Source: Lachnospiraceae bacterium | GTDB lineage: Bacteria; Bacillota; Clostridia; Lachnospirales; Lachnospiraceae | Assembly: GCA_016286555.1 (NCBI GenBank) | Contig: JAEETA010000010.1 | Location: 26,679 to 90,678 of the forward strand | Direction: 5' to 3' | DNA: 64,000 nucleotides | Shown here: one piece after another, positions 57,095-64,000 of the stretch | How positions within the stretch are numbered: position 1 is the first letter of the stretch | Layout of the letters: every line of letters begins with the position of its first letter | Made by a program: the position numbers and the translations under genes | Notes under the pieces: generated by a model | What the model was told of the DNA's origin: nothing | The model's database searches: none | The model's input: only the letters and a program-made list of their open reading frames with translations

Positions 57095-58432
57095 TTATTC
57101 GTTTTGCTCGGAGCCTTTCCGAAAATACTCCCTCACCCGAGGCAGAAAGGACGTGGTACCCAGACAGATGAGTGGCAACACTTTGCTCGCTGCGCATTCC
57201 GATGCTTCCCGCAGCGCCGCTTTGCAATCCGGGATCCACACTGCTTCGATTCCCAGCTCACGCAAACGCATCCCCTGCTCTTCCGAAAAATGATAATGGG
57301 GATTCCCGGAATCCGTCAGGATCAGGTGCTCTGCATTTGGAGCTATCACCCGTGCAACACCTTCGTAATCCTTATCCGCAGGGATACACAGAAGATAGAC
57401 ACCTCGCGCCTTTTTCATGCGTTCCAGCTCCGGCAGGAGCTGCAATGCACTGCGCTCATGAATGCAGGCATCCAGCAGCACAAAAGGATCTGAGGAAAGG
57501 ATCTCCATGCGACCGGGGCGTTTTATATTTGACAGTGCTGTCAGAATCTCCGGCAAACAACGCGCAAAAGCTGCCTCTCCCACTTCATCCAATGCCACTG
57601 CCAGTGCCAGCGCCGCGTTCTCCGCCTGGAAAGCACCACACATGTGCAGCCGCACTTCCGGGATCAGGAGATCTCCGATCCGCACCCGGAATCGCAAACC
57701 CTCTTCAGAAGAAATCACCTCCGAAGCCGCAAAATCCCTTCCGTACTCTTTCAGCGGAACTCCGCATTCTTCAGCGCGCTGTCGCAGGATCACCAGCACT
57801 TCCGGCTCCTGCGCCGCCGTATAAGCACACTCCACATCTTCGGTGATCACATGTGCTTTATCCTTCGCGATATCCGCCAGGGTAGGCCCCAGCTCTCGCA
57901 GATGCTCCGGGAAAATCGCCCCGATCACGGCTCTGTTATGGAGCACATTGTTCACATCGTCGTAAGCGGCGCCCTTGCCGCATTCCATCACCCGGTATGC
58001 TGCCCCTTCCTTTGCAAACCAGTCCAGCGCTGCCAATGTCTGGATCCCCATGGGACTGATGCACAGTTCCGGAGAAAGGCCCGCTTCGATTCGGTCCAGA
58101 GCAGGCTTAACAGCCTCCACAGCCGCCGTAAACTCTTCATCGGTGATCTCGCTACCATCCACCGTAAAACGCTCGTTAAAACGCTCCAGATGGGGGCTTG
58201 TCATGCATCCGGTCCTGCCGAAAACGGACAGCACAGCGGCCAGCATGGTTGCCACAGAGCCCTTCCCTTTGCTTCCGGTGATAAGGGTGGCAGGGAGACT
58301 CTCCCGCTTCCGGATCTCTCCATAGGTCAGTTCCGGGTGGCGTCTGGTTCGATCCGGCGTCTCAAGATCCCAGTATGCCTGCGCTCTTAAGTAAGAGGCA
58401 TAGATATAATCTTCTGCTTCCTTCCTGTTCAC
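57095..58432 (-). CDS. Divergent Mur/FolC-family amino-acid ligase
   Basis: The 445 residues follow the FolC/Mur ligase fold: P-loop ITGSKGKGSVATML (51-64) and TSPHLERFNERFTVDG (78-93), which are FolC-like. The next FolC signature (normally EVGLGGRLDATN, then DH) is altered to MECGKGAAYDDVNN (149-162) and PEH (175-177). The C-terminal domain is complete (ALSNIKRPGRMEIL, CIPADKDYEGVARVIAPNAE). It should use ATP to join an amino acid to a carboxylate, but the substrate is probably not folate. The GTG start at 58432 overlaps the RimK-like stop (GTGA) behind GGGAG. The partner gene suggests joint peptide or glutamate addition (inference). Confidence 0.8.
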   Translation of the reverse strand: MNRKEAEDYIYASYLRAQAYWDLETPDRTRRHPELTYGEIRKRESLPATLITGSKGKGSVATMLAAVLSVFGRTGCMTSPHLERFNERFTVDGSEITDEEFTAAVEAVKPALDRIEAGLSPELCISPMGIQTLAALDWFAKEGAAYRVMECGKGAAYDDVNNVLHNRAVIGAIFPEHLRELGPTLADIAKDKAHVITEDVECAYTAAQEPEVLVILRQRAEECGVPLKEYGRDFAASEVISSEEGLRFRVRIGDLLIPEVRLHMCGAFQAENAALALAVALDEVGEAAFARCLPEILTALSNIKRPGRMEILSSDPFVLLDACIHERSALQLLPELERMKKARGVYLLCIPADKDYEGVARVIAPNAEHLILTDSGNPHYHFSEEQGMRLRELGIEAVWIPDCKAALREASECAASKVLPLICLGTTSFLPRVREYFRKGSEQNE

Positions 58433-59286
58433 TGCACATCTCCCAGGACCATGTCCATCATAAGTCCTGCAATGTTCACTCCGGTGGTTTCTTCCATGCC
58501 TTCGATGCCGGGCATCACATTGATCTCGCACAGCCAGGGTTTCTCCTGCCCGTAGAGCAGATCCACGCCGGCAAAGTCCAGCCCTGTTCGATGGTAGAGG
58601 TCCTTGCAGATCAGACGGATTTCCTCCGTGATCTCCAGAGGCGTCGTCTGAGCCCCCAGTGCCACATTTGCCCGAAAATCACTGCCGGATCTGCGTTCCA
58701 TGGCGGCCACCGCTTCTCCTCTGAGAGAAAAGATCCGCATGTCCTTTCCGAAGCTGTCCTCAATGAACTGCTGCAGTATCCATTCCTTCTCGGGACCGTA
58801 CTCATCCCGGAGCTGATCCCAGCCGGGCTTTCCGGTGATGAGGAAGATCTCTCTGCCCATGGAGCTTTCCAGCCCCTTGGCCACAAAGGGATTTCCCAGA
58901 AGTTTTTCAGCGGTATCATAGGGAAACTGCGCCGTCACCAGCAGGGAAGCAGGCACCTCAAAATGGGTCGAGCGAAGCCGCTTTAACTGCTCGTATTTGT
59001 TCACGTAAAGGGAAAAAGGACCCGGCGCATTGTAACAGTGCTTTGCCAGGGTAGCGGCCTCTTCCTTCAGATGCCCCCATTTGTAACGCAGGAAAGCAAA
59101 ATCCACCTGCTCTGCTTCGTAGCCCTTGTGCATCAGCACCGAAGAATCTCCGGAAATCTGCAGATAGGAATCGTGCACTCCCAGGGTGCGCAGATCCATA
59201 TTCCGCTTTCCCGCTTCCTCCATCAGCCTGCGGCAGGTGTAGGAATTTTTCATATTGTCGTAGCGTTCCAGAATATAACCCTTCAT
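58429..59286 (-). CDS. RimK-like ATP-grasp ligase
   Basis: The 285 residues follow the RimK (alpha-L-glutamate ligase) layout closely. There is an N-terminal domain with YTCRRLMEEAGKRNM, then the ATP-grasp with NPFVAKGLESSMGREIFLI and the ATP-binding EWILQQFIEDSFGKDMR. The catalytic and metal residues are D182, R184, R205-x-N207, D242 and E254-x-N256 (CEINVMPGIEGME), and it ends ETTGVNIAGLMM. Such enzymes add Glu or another amino acid to a peptide, to a cofactor (MptN, CofF) or to ribosomal protein S6. The ATG at 59286 is only 3 bases past GGAGG. Translation is coupled to the FolC-like gene. Confidence 0.88.
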   Translation of the reverse strand: MKGYILERYDNMKNSYTCRRLMEEAGKRNMDLRTLGVHDSYLQISGDSSVLMHKGYEAEQVDFAFLRYKWGHLKEEAATLAKHCYNAPGPFSLYVNKYEQLKRLRSTHFEVPASLLVTAQFPYDTAEKLLGNPFVAKGLESSMGREIFLITGKPGWDQLRDEYGPEKEWILQQFIEDSFGKDMRIFSLRGEAVAAMERRSGSDFRANVALGAQTTPLEITEEIRLICKDLYHRTGLDFAGVDLLYGQEKPWLCEINVMPGIEGMEETTGVNIAGLMMDMVLGDVQ

Positions 59287-59293
59287 AATCCTC

Positions 59294-59321
59294 CGAAAAA
59301 GCGGGACCAAAGCGGCCCCGC
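59294..59321 (-). terminator. Terminator of the sensor kinase, abutting the RimK-like ribosome-binding site
   Basis: GCGGGACC (59301-59308) pairs with GGCCCCGC (59314-59321), with one G-U pair. On the minus strand TTTTT (59300-59296) follows and then immediately CGGAGG, the Shine-Dalgarno of the ligase gene. No promoter can fit between them. Confidence 0.85.
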
Positions 59322-59326
59322 ACTTT

Positions 59327-60646
59327 TTATTTCTTTGCCAAAGGGAGTTTTACCTCCGTGTGGAATTCCATCTTGGAATGATTAAACTCCGCGCTTCCGC
59401 CAAGTCGTTCCGCCGTGGTGCGGATGGACACCAGTCCGATGCCGGTGCCGCCGTGGGTGGGCAGATAGTTCTCCCCTTCCATGTTCAGCTGTCCAAAGAA
59501 GGAGTTCACGGAAGAGATCACCAGCTGATTGTCCCCATCCGCCTTGATGGACAGATGGATGAAATGCTTTCCCATATGAGATTCGGAGCAGGCCGACACC
59601 GCATTTTCCAGGATGTTCCCCAGGATGGTGCACAGGTCCACATCACTGATCCCTATTGATTCCGGCAACTCCACATCTGCCTTAAACTCCGTCTGTTGCT
59701 TCACGGCAGACTGCCCATAGTAATTCAAAATGGCATTGACGGCCACATTGGAACAGTAATCCGTCAGATCCGTCTGGGGCAGGGACTCACTGTAGGAAGA
59801 CAGATAGCTCCGGATGGACTCCATATCGTCCCTTTGTGCCAGCATATCCAGCATATGGATGGTATGCCGCAGGTCGTGCCTTGCCCGCACCGTATCATCC
59901 ATATGACGCTGCAGGGACTGATAGTACTCTTTTTGCAGTTCCATGATCCGCAGCTGCTCCCGTGCCACTGCTGATTCCGTCAGATCTGTCACCAGGACGG
60001 TAAACAGGAAACACAGGATAATGAACAGAATAAAATGCAGACCCAGAAGCAGCCAAAATACCGACTTCATGCGATTGACATGAAGGGTCTCATAATACCG
60101 AACCACCATCATCATGTTCAGCAGCAAAAAATACCCGGAGACCGCACCGCCGGAAAACCAGATCTTACTGCTGTCCGCAGTATTAATGAGTTTCCGCAGG
60201 AAGTGCCTCATGGAATGGGAAACACATGCCGCCAGCAGAAAACTGAGTCCGGTGAGGACAAATGCTCCCTGGGCACTGTAGCTTTCAAGGTTCGATGAAG
60301 GATGCAGCGCCGCATCATAACCCACGGATGCCAGCCCCGGAAAGCTCATATACACCAGGACGAAGAGATACACCGCCAGGGATTTGCTGAAATGTACCGT
60401 CAGGCTCCTGTGATAAAGTACATACATAAAGATCAGCAACAGTGCGATAATGCCACGATAGCCGCCCTTCCAGAACAGAAAACTCACGCTGGCCAGCAAA
60501 AATCCGAAGGTCACAACAATGGCAGCGGAGATGCGGGTCATGGCCATCGGGCGCTTGAGTCGGTCCATCATAGGCAGGTAACAAAGCACCGCCGCGGGAA
60601 AGAAAAACAGGTGGGCAAAAATACTGCCCCAGACATTTACTTGCAT
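59327..60646 (-). CDS. AgrC/GHKL-type sensor histidine kinase
   Basis: The 439 residues have about six to seven N-terminal helices (to 222) with short loops, like peptide-sensing kinases. A dimerisation helix carries the phospho-acceptor H257 (ARHDLRHTIHML), and a GHKL ATPase domain follows with the N box ILGNILENAVSAC (341-353) and THGGTGIGLVSIR. No AgrD-like peptide or LytTR regulator is beside it. The nearby REC-REC protein is a possible partner. It is 46 bases past that gene on the same strand; AAAGGAG precedes the start. Confidence 0.9.
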   Translation of the reverse strand: MQVNVWGSIFAHLFFFPAAVLCYLPMMDRLKRPMAMTRISAAIVVTFGFLLASVSFLFWKGGYRGIIALLLIFMYVLYHRSLTVHFSKSLAVYLFVLVYMSFPGLASVGYDAALHPSSNLESYSAQGAFVLTGLSFLLAACVSHSMRHFLRKLINTADSSKIWFSGGAVSGYFLLLNMMMVVRYYETLHVNRMKSVFWLLLGLHFILFIILCFLFTVLVTDLTESAVAREQLRIMELQKEYYQSLQRHMDDTVRARHDLRHTIHMLDMLAQRDDMESIRSYLSSYSESLPQTDLTDYCSNVAVNAILNYYGQSAVKQQTEFKADVELPESIGISDVDLCTILGNILENAVSACSESHMGKHFIHLSIKADGDNQLVISSVNSFFGQLNMEGENYLPTHGGTGIGLVSIRTTAERLGGSAEFNHSKMEFHTEVKLPLAKK

Positions 60647-60692
60647 AGGTCTCCTTTTCAGGCATAAAGGTTATCCGTTTGCGGACAGATGC

Positions 60693-61448
60693 TCACTTCC
60701 GGAAAAATGCGTTCAGCTTCTCCAGCAGACTGTTTTTGTCGATGGTCTTCAGCAGGTAGTCCACAGGGCTGAGTCCCACCACGGACAGGACGCTTTCTCT
60801 GTCCCCGTGTCCCGTCAGGAACATGACGGGGATCTGTCCGGTCTCGGAATCACTCTTCAGCATGGAGAGCACCTGGGGACCGTTGGCAATGGGCATCTCA
60901 TAATCCAGCAGGATCAGGTCCGCCTTGTTTTTCGCCAGATAGCTGATGGCCTGGACACCGCTGGCAGCCATCCCCACGTGGTAAGAACCCTTCAGCCATT
61001 CGTACACCGTGCGCATGTAGGTGATGTCATCGTCCACGATAAGGATGGTCTTCTTAGCCTTCTCTCCTGTGTTTTCATCCAGATAGGTGCTGACTTTTTT
61101 CAGCAGCTGCTCAATGTCCAGGGGACGCTTGAACCACTTGGTGATGAGTTGCTCCGGCACCGCCTTCTGCAGTTCCTCGTACTGTGGCTCATCCCCGATG
61201 ACCAGGAGTCCTATGTCCTTGTCCTGCACCGTATCCTTCAGGAAGATCAGGGTGTCCGTGGCAGCTGTGAGTTCCTCGCTCAGGAACAGGATCACCAGTG
61301 CCATCTCCGGGATCTGCTCTTCCACTTCCTTGATGTTCGCATGAACAAAAGCGGACGGAACATTGATCCCTCCCAGCTTCGTGATCAGGCTTTTGGCAAG
61401 GAAACTTTCCGAAGCACTGACGATCACTACTTTTTTTGCATCCGACAT
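60693..61448 (-). CDS. Two-receiver-domain response regulator
   Basis: The 251 residues are two receiver folds and nothing else. The C-terminal one (about 132-251) is complete: ILIVDDDITYMRTVYEW, phospho-acceptor D in LILLDYEMPIANG, MFLTGHGD and the lysine of DYLLKTID. The N-terminal one (about 5-120; KKVVIVSASESFLAKSLITK, MALVILFLSEEL, GLLVIGD, KWFKRPLDIEQLL) keeps the fold but lacks the aspartate at the acceptor site. There is no DNA-binding output, so it probably acts through protein contacts. It sits between the hybrid kinase (7 bases upstream) and the AgrC-like kinase. Confidence 0.88.
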   Translation of the reverse strand: MSDAKKVVIVSASESFLAKSLITKLGGINVPSAFVHANIKEVEEQIPEMALVILFLSEELTAATDTLIFLKDTVQDKDIGLLVIGDEPQYEELQKAVPEQLITKWFKRPLDIEQLLKKVSTYLDENTGEKAKKTILIVDDDITYMRTVYEWLKGSYHVGMAASGVQAISYLAKNKADLILLDYEMPIANGPQVLSMLKSDSETGQIPVMFLTGHGDRESVLSVVGLSPVDYLLKTIDKNSLLEKLNAFFRK

Positions 61449-61455
61449 GGTTTTG

Positions 61456-64000
61456 TTAACCTCCGATCTCGGTATTATTCAATGCTTCTCTTGCAAGAGA
61501 AGCGATGCCTTCCCAATCCAGCTCCGTCATCATGAGTTCTATGGAGGTCAGATTGTTCTCATCATCGATGGAAAGCTCGTATTTTTCCAGATCCTTCAGG
61601 AGTCCCTCCAGAAGTCCGTAATCCATGCTCTCCGTGATCTCCAGCAGAGTCTGGTAGGCTTCTTTCATCTGCGCCTCACTGATGAGGGGCTTGCCGGTGC
61701 CGCTTTCGTCCATGGCACCCAGGGCCTCATCCAGCTTACGATACATTTTCAGGAGTTTCTCGGTCTGGGCTGCGATGGTATCCATATCCCGCTCTTTGCC
61801 CGCCTTCTCCAGCTTTTCTGCCAGAGCGGACAGCTCCATGGAACCGATGATCCGGGCGGAGGATTTCAGGGCGTGGACGCGAATGGTGTAATCTCCCACA
61901 TTGTCCGTGCGGAAGGCTTCCTCGATCTCGGCAGCCTTGGTGGGCGCCGTCCGATGGAAAACTGACAGGACTGACAGATATCCTTCCACGGAACCACAGT
62001 TTTTGATTCCCTTTTCCGTATCCATATCCGGAATGTTCTCCAGGTTCACAGGCAGTGCCTCGATCACCGGCGGAGGAACGGGCTTGGAAGGCGGAGGCGT
62101 GATGACCACATCCCGGAACTCCCACAGCTTATCGTAACGCTTCCAGACATCGCTGCCGGAAGCATGCTCGTTCATCCTGTAATCCACATCCTCGTCGATC
62201 ATCTGCAGCATCACATCCGCGATCACCGGATCGAACCACTTTCCTCTGCAGCGCAGGATCTCCGCACGAACCTCCTCCTGCTTCTTGGGCACGGAGTAGG
62301 TTCTGGTACTGGTCATGGCATCGTAACAGTCCGCGATGCAGGCGATCCTTGCCGCCTCGGGGATTTCCTCACCCTTCAGGTGGTCGGGATAACCGGAACC
62401 GTCGTAGCGTTCATGGTGCCATCTCGCACCCTCACGGAGCTTCGGCATATCCGTGATCTCTTTCAGGATCTCATATCCCTTAACGGTATGCGCCTTGACC
62501 TCGGCGAATTCCTCGTCGGACAGTCTTGTGTTCTTGTGAATGATGTCTTCATGAATACCGATCTTACCGATGTCGTGCAGCAGACCGATCTCATAGAGTT
62601 TGATCTGATCGTCATCGCTCTTGCCCATCCTGCGTCCGATCTCGGCACAGATGGCGGCCACGCGGCGAGAGTGACCATCGGTGTAATGGTCCTTGGTATC
62701 GACGGTCTTCGACAGCGCCAGCATCATGTCTCTGGTGAGCCTGCGGCTGCGGCTGGTCTGCCGCTCCACCTCTTCCTCGATGGACTGCTGGTATCTGCGC
62801 AGATCCACGATGCGCTTGGTTCTCTGCTTCAGCACATCCGGCACGAAAGGCTTCCGGATGTAATCGGATGCACCACTCTTAAAGCCCTTCTCCTCCGTGA
62901 CGGAATCATTGTCTCCCGTAAGCAGCAGGAAAGGAATGCCCGTAGCCCGGTCATCCTCCCGGAGCTTCTGCATCACATCAAAGCCCGTACCGTCCGTCAG
63001 ATACAGATCCAGCAGGATCAGATCAGGGCGAATCTCCAGGGCTGTCTTTACCGCATCCTCCACCGTGTTGCTGACGGCAATGTCATAATCCTTCTCCAGG
63101 ATGCTTCTCACCAGAGCGCACAGGGATTCATCATCATCCACCACCAGCACTCTGGGCTTCTCCGTATTGTCTGCAGGGCGGACGGAAGTAGTCAGTACGT
63201 TGCGCTGCACCTTCTCGGGAGGAAGCAGTTCGCAGAGCATGCTTTCCAGCTCGGCGCCGTCGATGGGCTTGCTCATGTATCTGGTAAAGCCTGCCTCCAG
63301 ATAGGTCTCCCGGGCACCGGACACCGCATTGGCAGTAAGACACACCTTAGGCGTATCCACATTTTTCCCGCCGCTTTCCCGCATGCGCTTCAGGGTTTCG
63401 ATACCGTCCATCTCCGGCATCATGTGATCAATGAAGATCACATCGTAATCGTTGGTGGCCGCCAGGGTCAGGGCATCCTCTCCCGACAGAGCCGCGTCGA
63501 TGCGGATACCTGTCTGCTTTAAGAGCCCTTCCATAACGGTGATGTTCATCTCCATGTCATCCACCACCAGGATCCTGGCGTCAGGCGCGTGGAACAGCTC
63601 GTGATATACCGCCACATCCCCTTCGGAAATGCTGAATCTGTCGGAATAATCTCCGATGGGCTCCCAGGAACTCACTTCCTGCTCCACCTCAAAGGAGAAG
63701 ACGGAACCCTTGCCCACTTCACTCTCCACGTGGAGTTCGCCGTGCATCAGATCCAGAAGCTGTCTCGTAATGGACATGCCCAGACCGGTACCCTCCAGGC
63801 CTTTCAGCTTTCGCTCATCCAGAGGCATGTAAGGAGAAAAGAGGCTCTCCAAATCCTCCTTGTTCAGGCCGATACCCGTATCTTCCACAGTGATCTTCAG
63901 ATAGAACCGGTCGGCACCCGCAACGGATCTCTCCATCTTTCGGAAGGATACCCGCATGGTAACGGAACCGGATTCGGTGTACTGGATCGCATTGCTCAGC
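61456..64000 (-). CDS. Hybrid histidine kinase fused to two REC domains, HD-GYP and Hpt (N-terminus beyond right edge)
   Basis: The visible part starts within the HATPase (LSNAIQYTESGSVT, then VEDTGIGL and EGTGLGMSI). Numbered from the Met codon at 63957: REC1 (about 126-245; D177 in IFIDHMMPEMDG), REC2 (about 267-385; D317 in LILLDLYLTDG), HD-GYP (about 404-600; H461-D462, HHERYDGSGYP at 514-524), a Pro linker and Hpt (about 650-760; H695 in HALKSSARI), then a helical end. Kinase, receivers, cyclic-di-GMP hydrolase and phosphotransfer are thus on one chain. It is first of three co-directional signalling genes. The sensor domain and the kinase histidine lie outside the window. Confidence 0.92.
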   Translation of the reverse strand, partial: LSNAIQYTESGSVTMRVSFRKMERSVAGADRFYLKITVEDTGIGLNKEDLESLFSPYMPLDERKLKGLEGTGLGMSITRQLLDLMHGELHVESEVGKGSVFSFEVEQEVSSWEPIGDYSDRFSISEGDVAVYHELFHAPDARILVVDDMEMNITVMEGLLKQTGIRIDAALSGEDALTLAATNDYDVIFIDHMMPEMDGIETLKRMRESGGKNVDTPKVCLTANAVSGARETYLEAGFTRYMSKPIDGAELESMLCELLPPEKVQRNVLTTSVRPADNTEKPRVLVVDDDESLCALVRSILEKDYDIAVSNTVEDAVKTALEIRPDLILLDLYLTDGTGFDVMQKLREDDRATGIPFLLLTGDNDSVTEEKGFKSGASDYIRKPFVPDVLKQRTKRIVDLRRYQQSIEEEVERQTSRSRRLTRDMMLALSKTVDTKDHYTDGHSRRVAAICAEIGRRMGKSDDDQIKLYEIGLLHDIGKIGIHEDIIHKNTRLSDEEFAEVKAHTVKGYEILKEITDMPKLREGARWHHERYDGSGYPDHLKGEEIPEAARIACIADCYDAMTSTRTYSVPKKQEEVRAEILRCRGKWFDPVIADVMLQMIDEDVDYRMNEHASGSDVWKRYDKLWEFRDVVITPPPSKPVPPPVIEALPVNLENIPDMDTEKGIKNCGSVEGYLSVLSVFHRTAPTKAAEIEEAFRTDNVGDYTIRVHALKSSARIIGSMELSALAEKLEKAGKERDMDTIAAQTEKLLKMYRKLDEALGAMDESGTGKPLISEAQMKEAYQTLLEITESMDYGLLEGLLKDLEKYELSIDDENNLTSIELMMTELDWEGIASLAREALNNTEIGG

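Overview
The window is a contiguous chromosomal segment of moderately GC-rich DNA. It looks like an anaerobic, Gram-positive clostridial bacterium, most likely a Lachnospiraceae member. The grounds are the gene families (DUF4349 lipoprotein, DUF5688, [FeFe] hydrogenase, giant 2-hydroxyacyl-CoA dehydratase activase, homodimeric-type glycyl-tRNA synthetase, PreP-like M16 protease), the strong AGGAGG ribosome-binding sites and the Rex-type operator. The taxonomic call is inference. I see no insertion sequence, integrase, prophage, CRISPR array or rRNA, so this is mostly core genome with a few accessory insertions.

Layout. 1-8.8 kb: scpA (cut by the left edge), a membrane-anchored metallophosphoesterase, rpsU with a clear promoter and terminator, a dCache chemoreceptor, alaS, glyS and a small lipoprotein. 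8.8-16.7 kb, all minus strand: recO and era, a DUF4349 lipoprotein, a PreP-like M16 protease, an unknown protein, a sigma-70-like protein with no promoter-recognition regions, and a Derlin-like inactive rhomboid with a zinc-binding tail. 16.9-23 kb: a monomeric [FeFe] hydrogenase under a promoter that carries a near-consensus Rex operator, divergent from a 1418-residue activase/dehydratase fusion. 23-27.8 kb: an accessory patch with a two-TIR plus TPR protein, a small plus-strand reading frame with its own promoter, a Pr6Pr-type membrane protein and a PfkB sugar kinase. 27.9-36.6 kb: asnA, metA, ligA, a pseudouridine synthase, an RNase H and a solitary carB. 36.6-45.6 kb: an AI-2E family exporter with an HD-GYP protein, a GT-C glycosyltransferase with a FAD oxidoreductase, gdhA, an SH3 cell-surface protein and tRNA-Arg(CCG). 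45.7-50.6 kb: a DUF5688 protein, efp, aroQ-aroK-aroE, yqeG and a surface-anchored protein. 50.8-57 kb: a small membrane protein whose 3' end overlaps a transglutaminase gene, the MoxR-DUF58-transglutaminase operon, and mgtE. 57-64 kb: a FolC-like ligase paired with a RimK-like ATP-grasp ligase, then a three-gene signalling operon whose first gene runs off the right edge.

Systems of most interest: (1) the Derlin-like / sigma-like / unknown / M16 protease operon; (2) the divergent FolC-like plus RimK-like ligase pair, which sits immediately behind a terminator; (3) the TIR-TIR-TPR gene and its neighbouring small gene; (4) the Rex-controlled hydrogenase facing the giant activase; (5) the kinase-REC-REC-HD-GYP-Hpt fusion. 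Functions beyond the named families are inference from sequence and position; no database search was possible.
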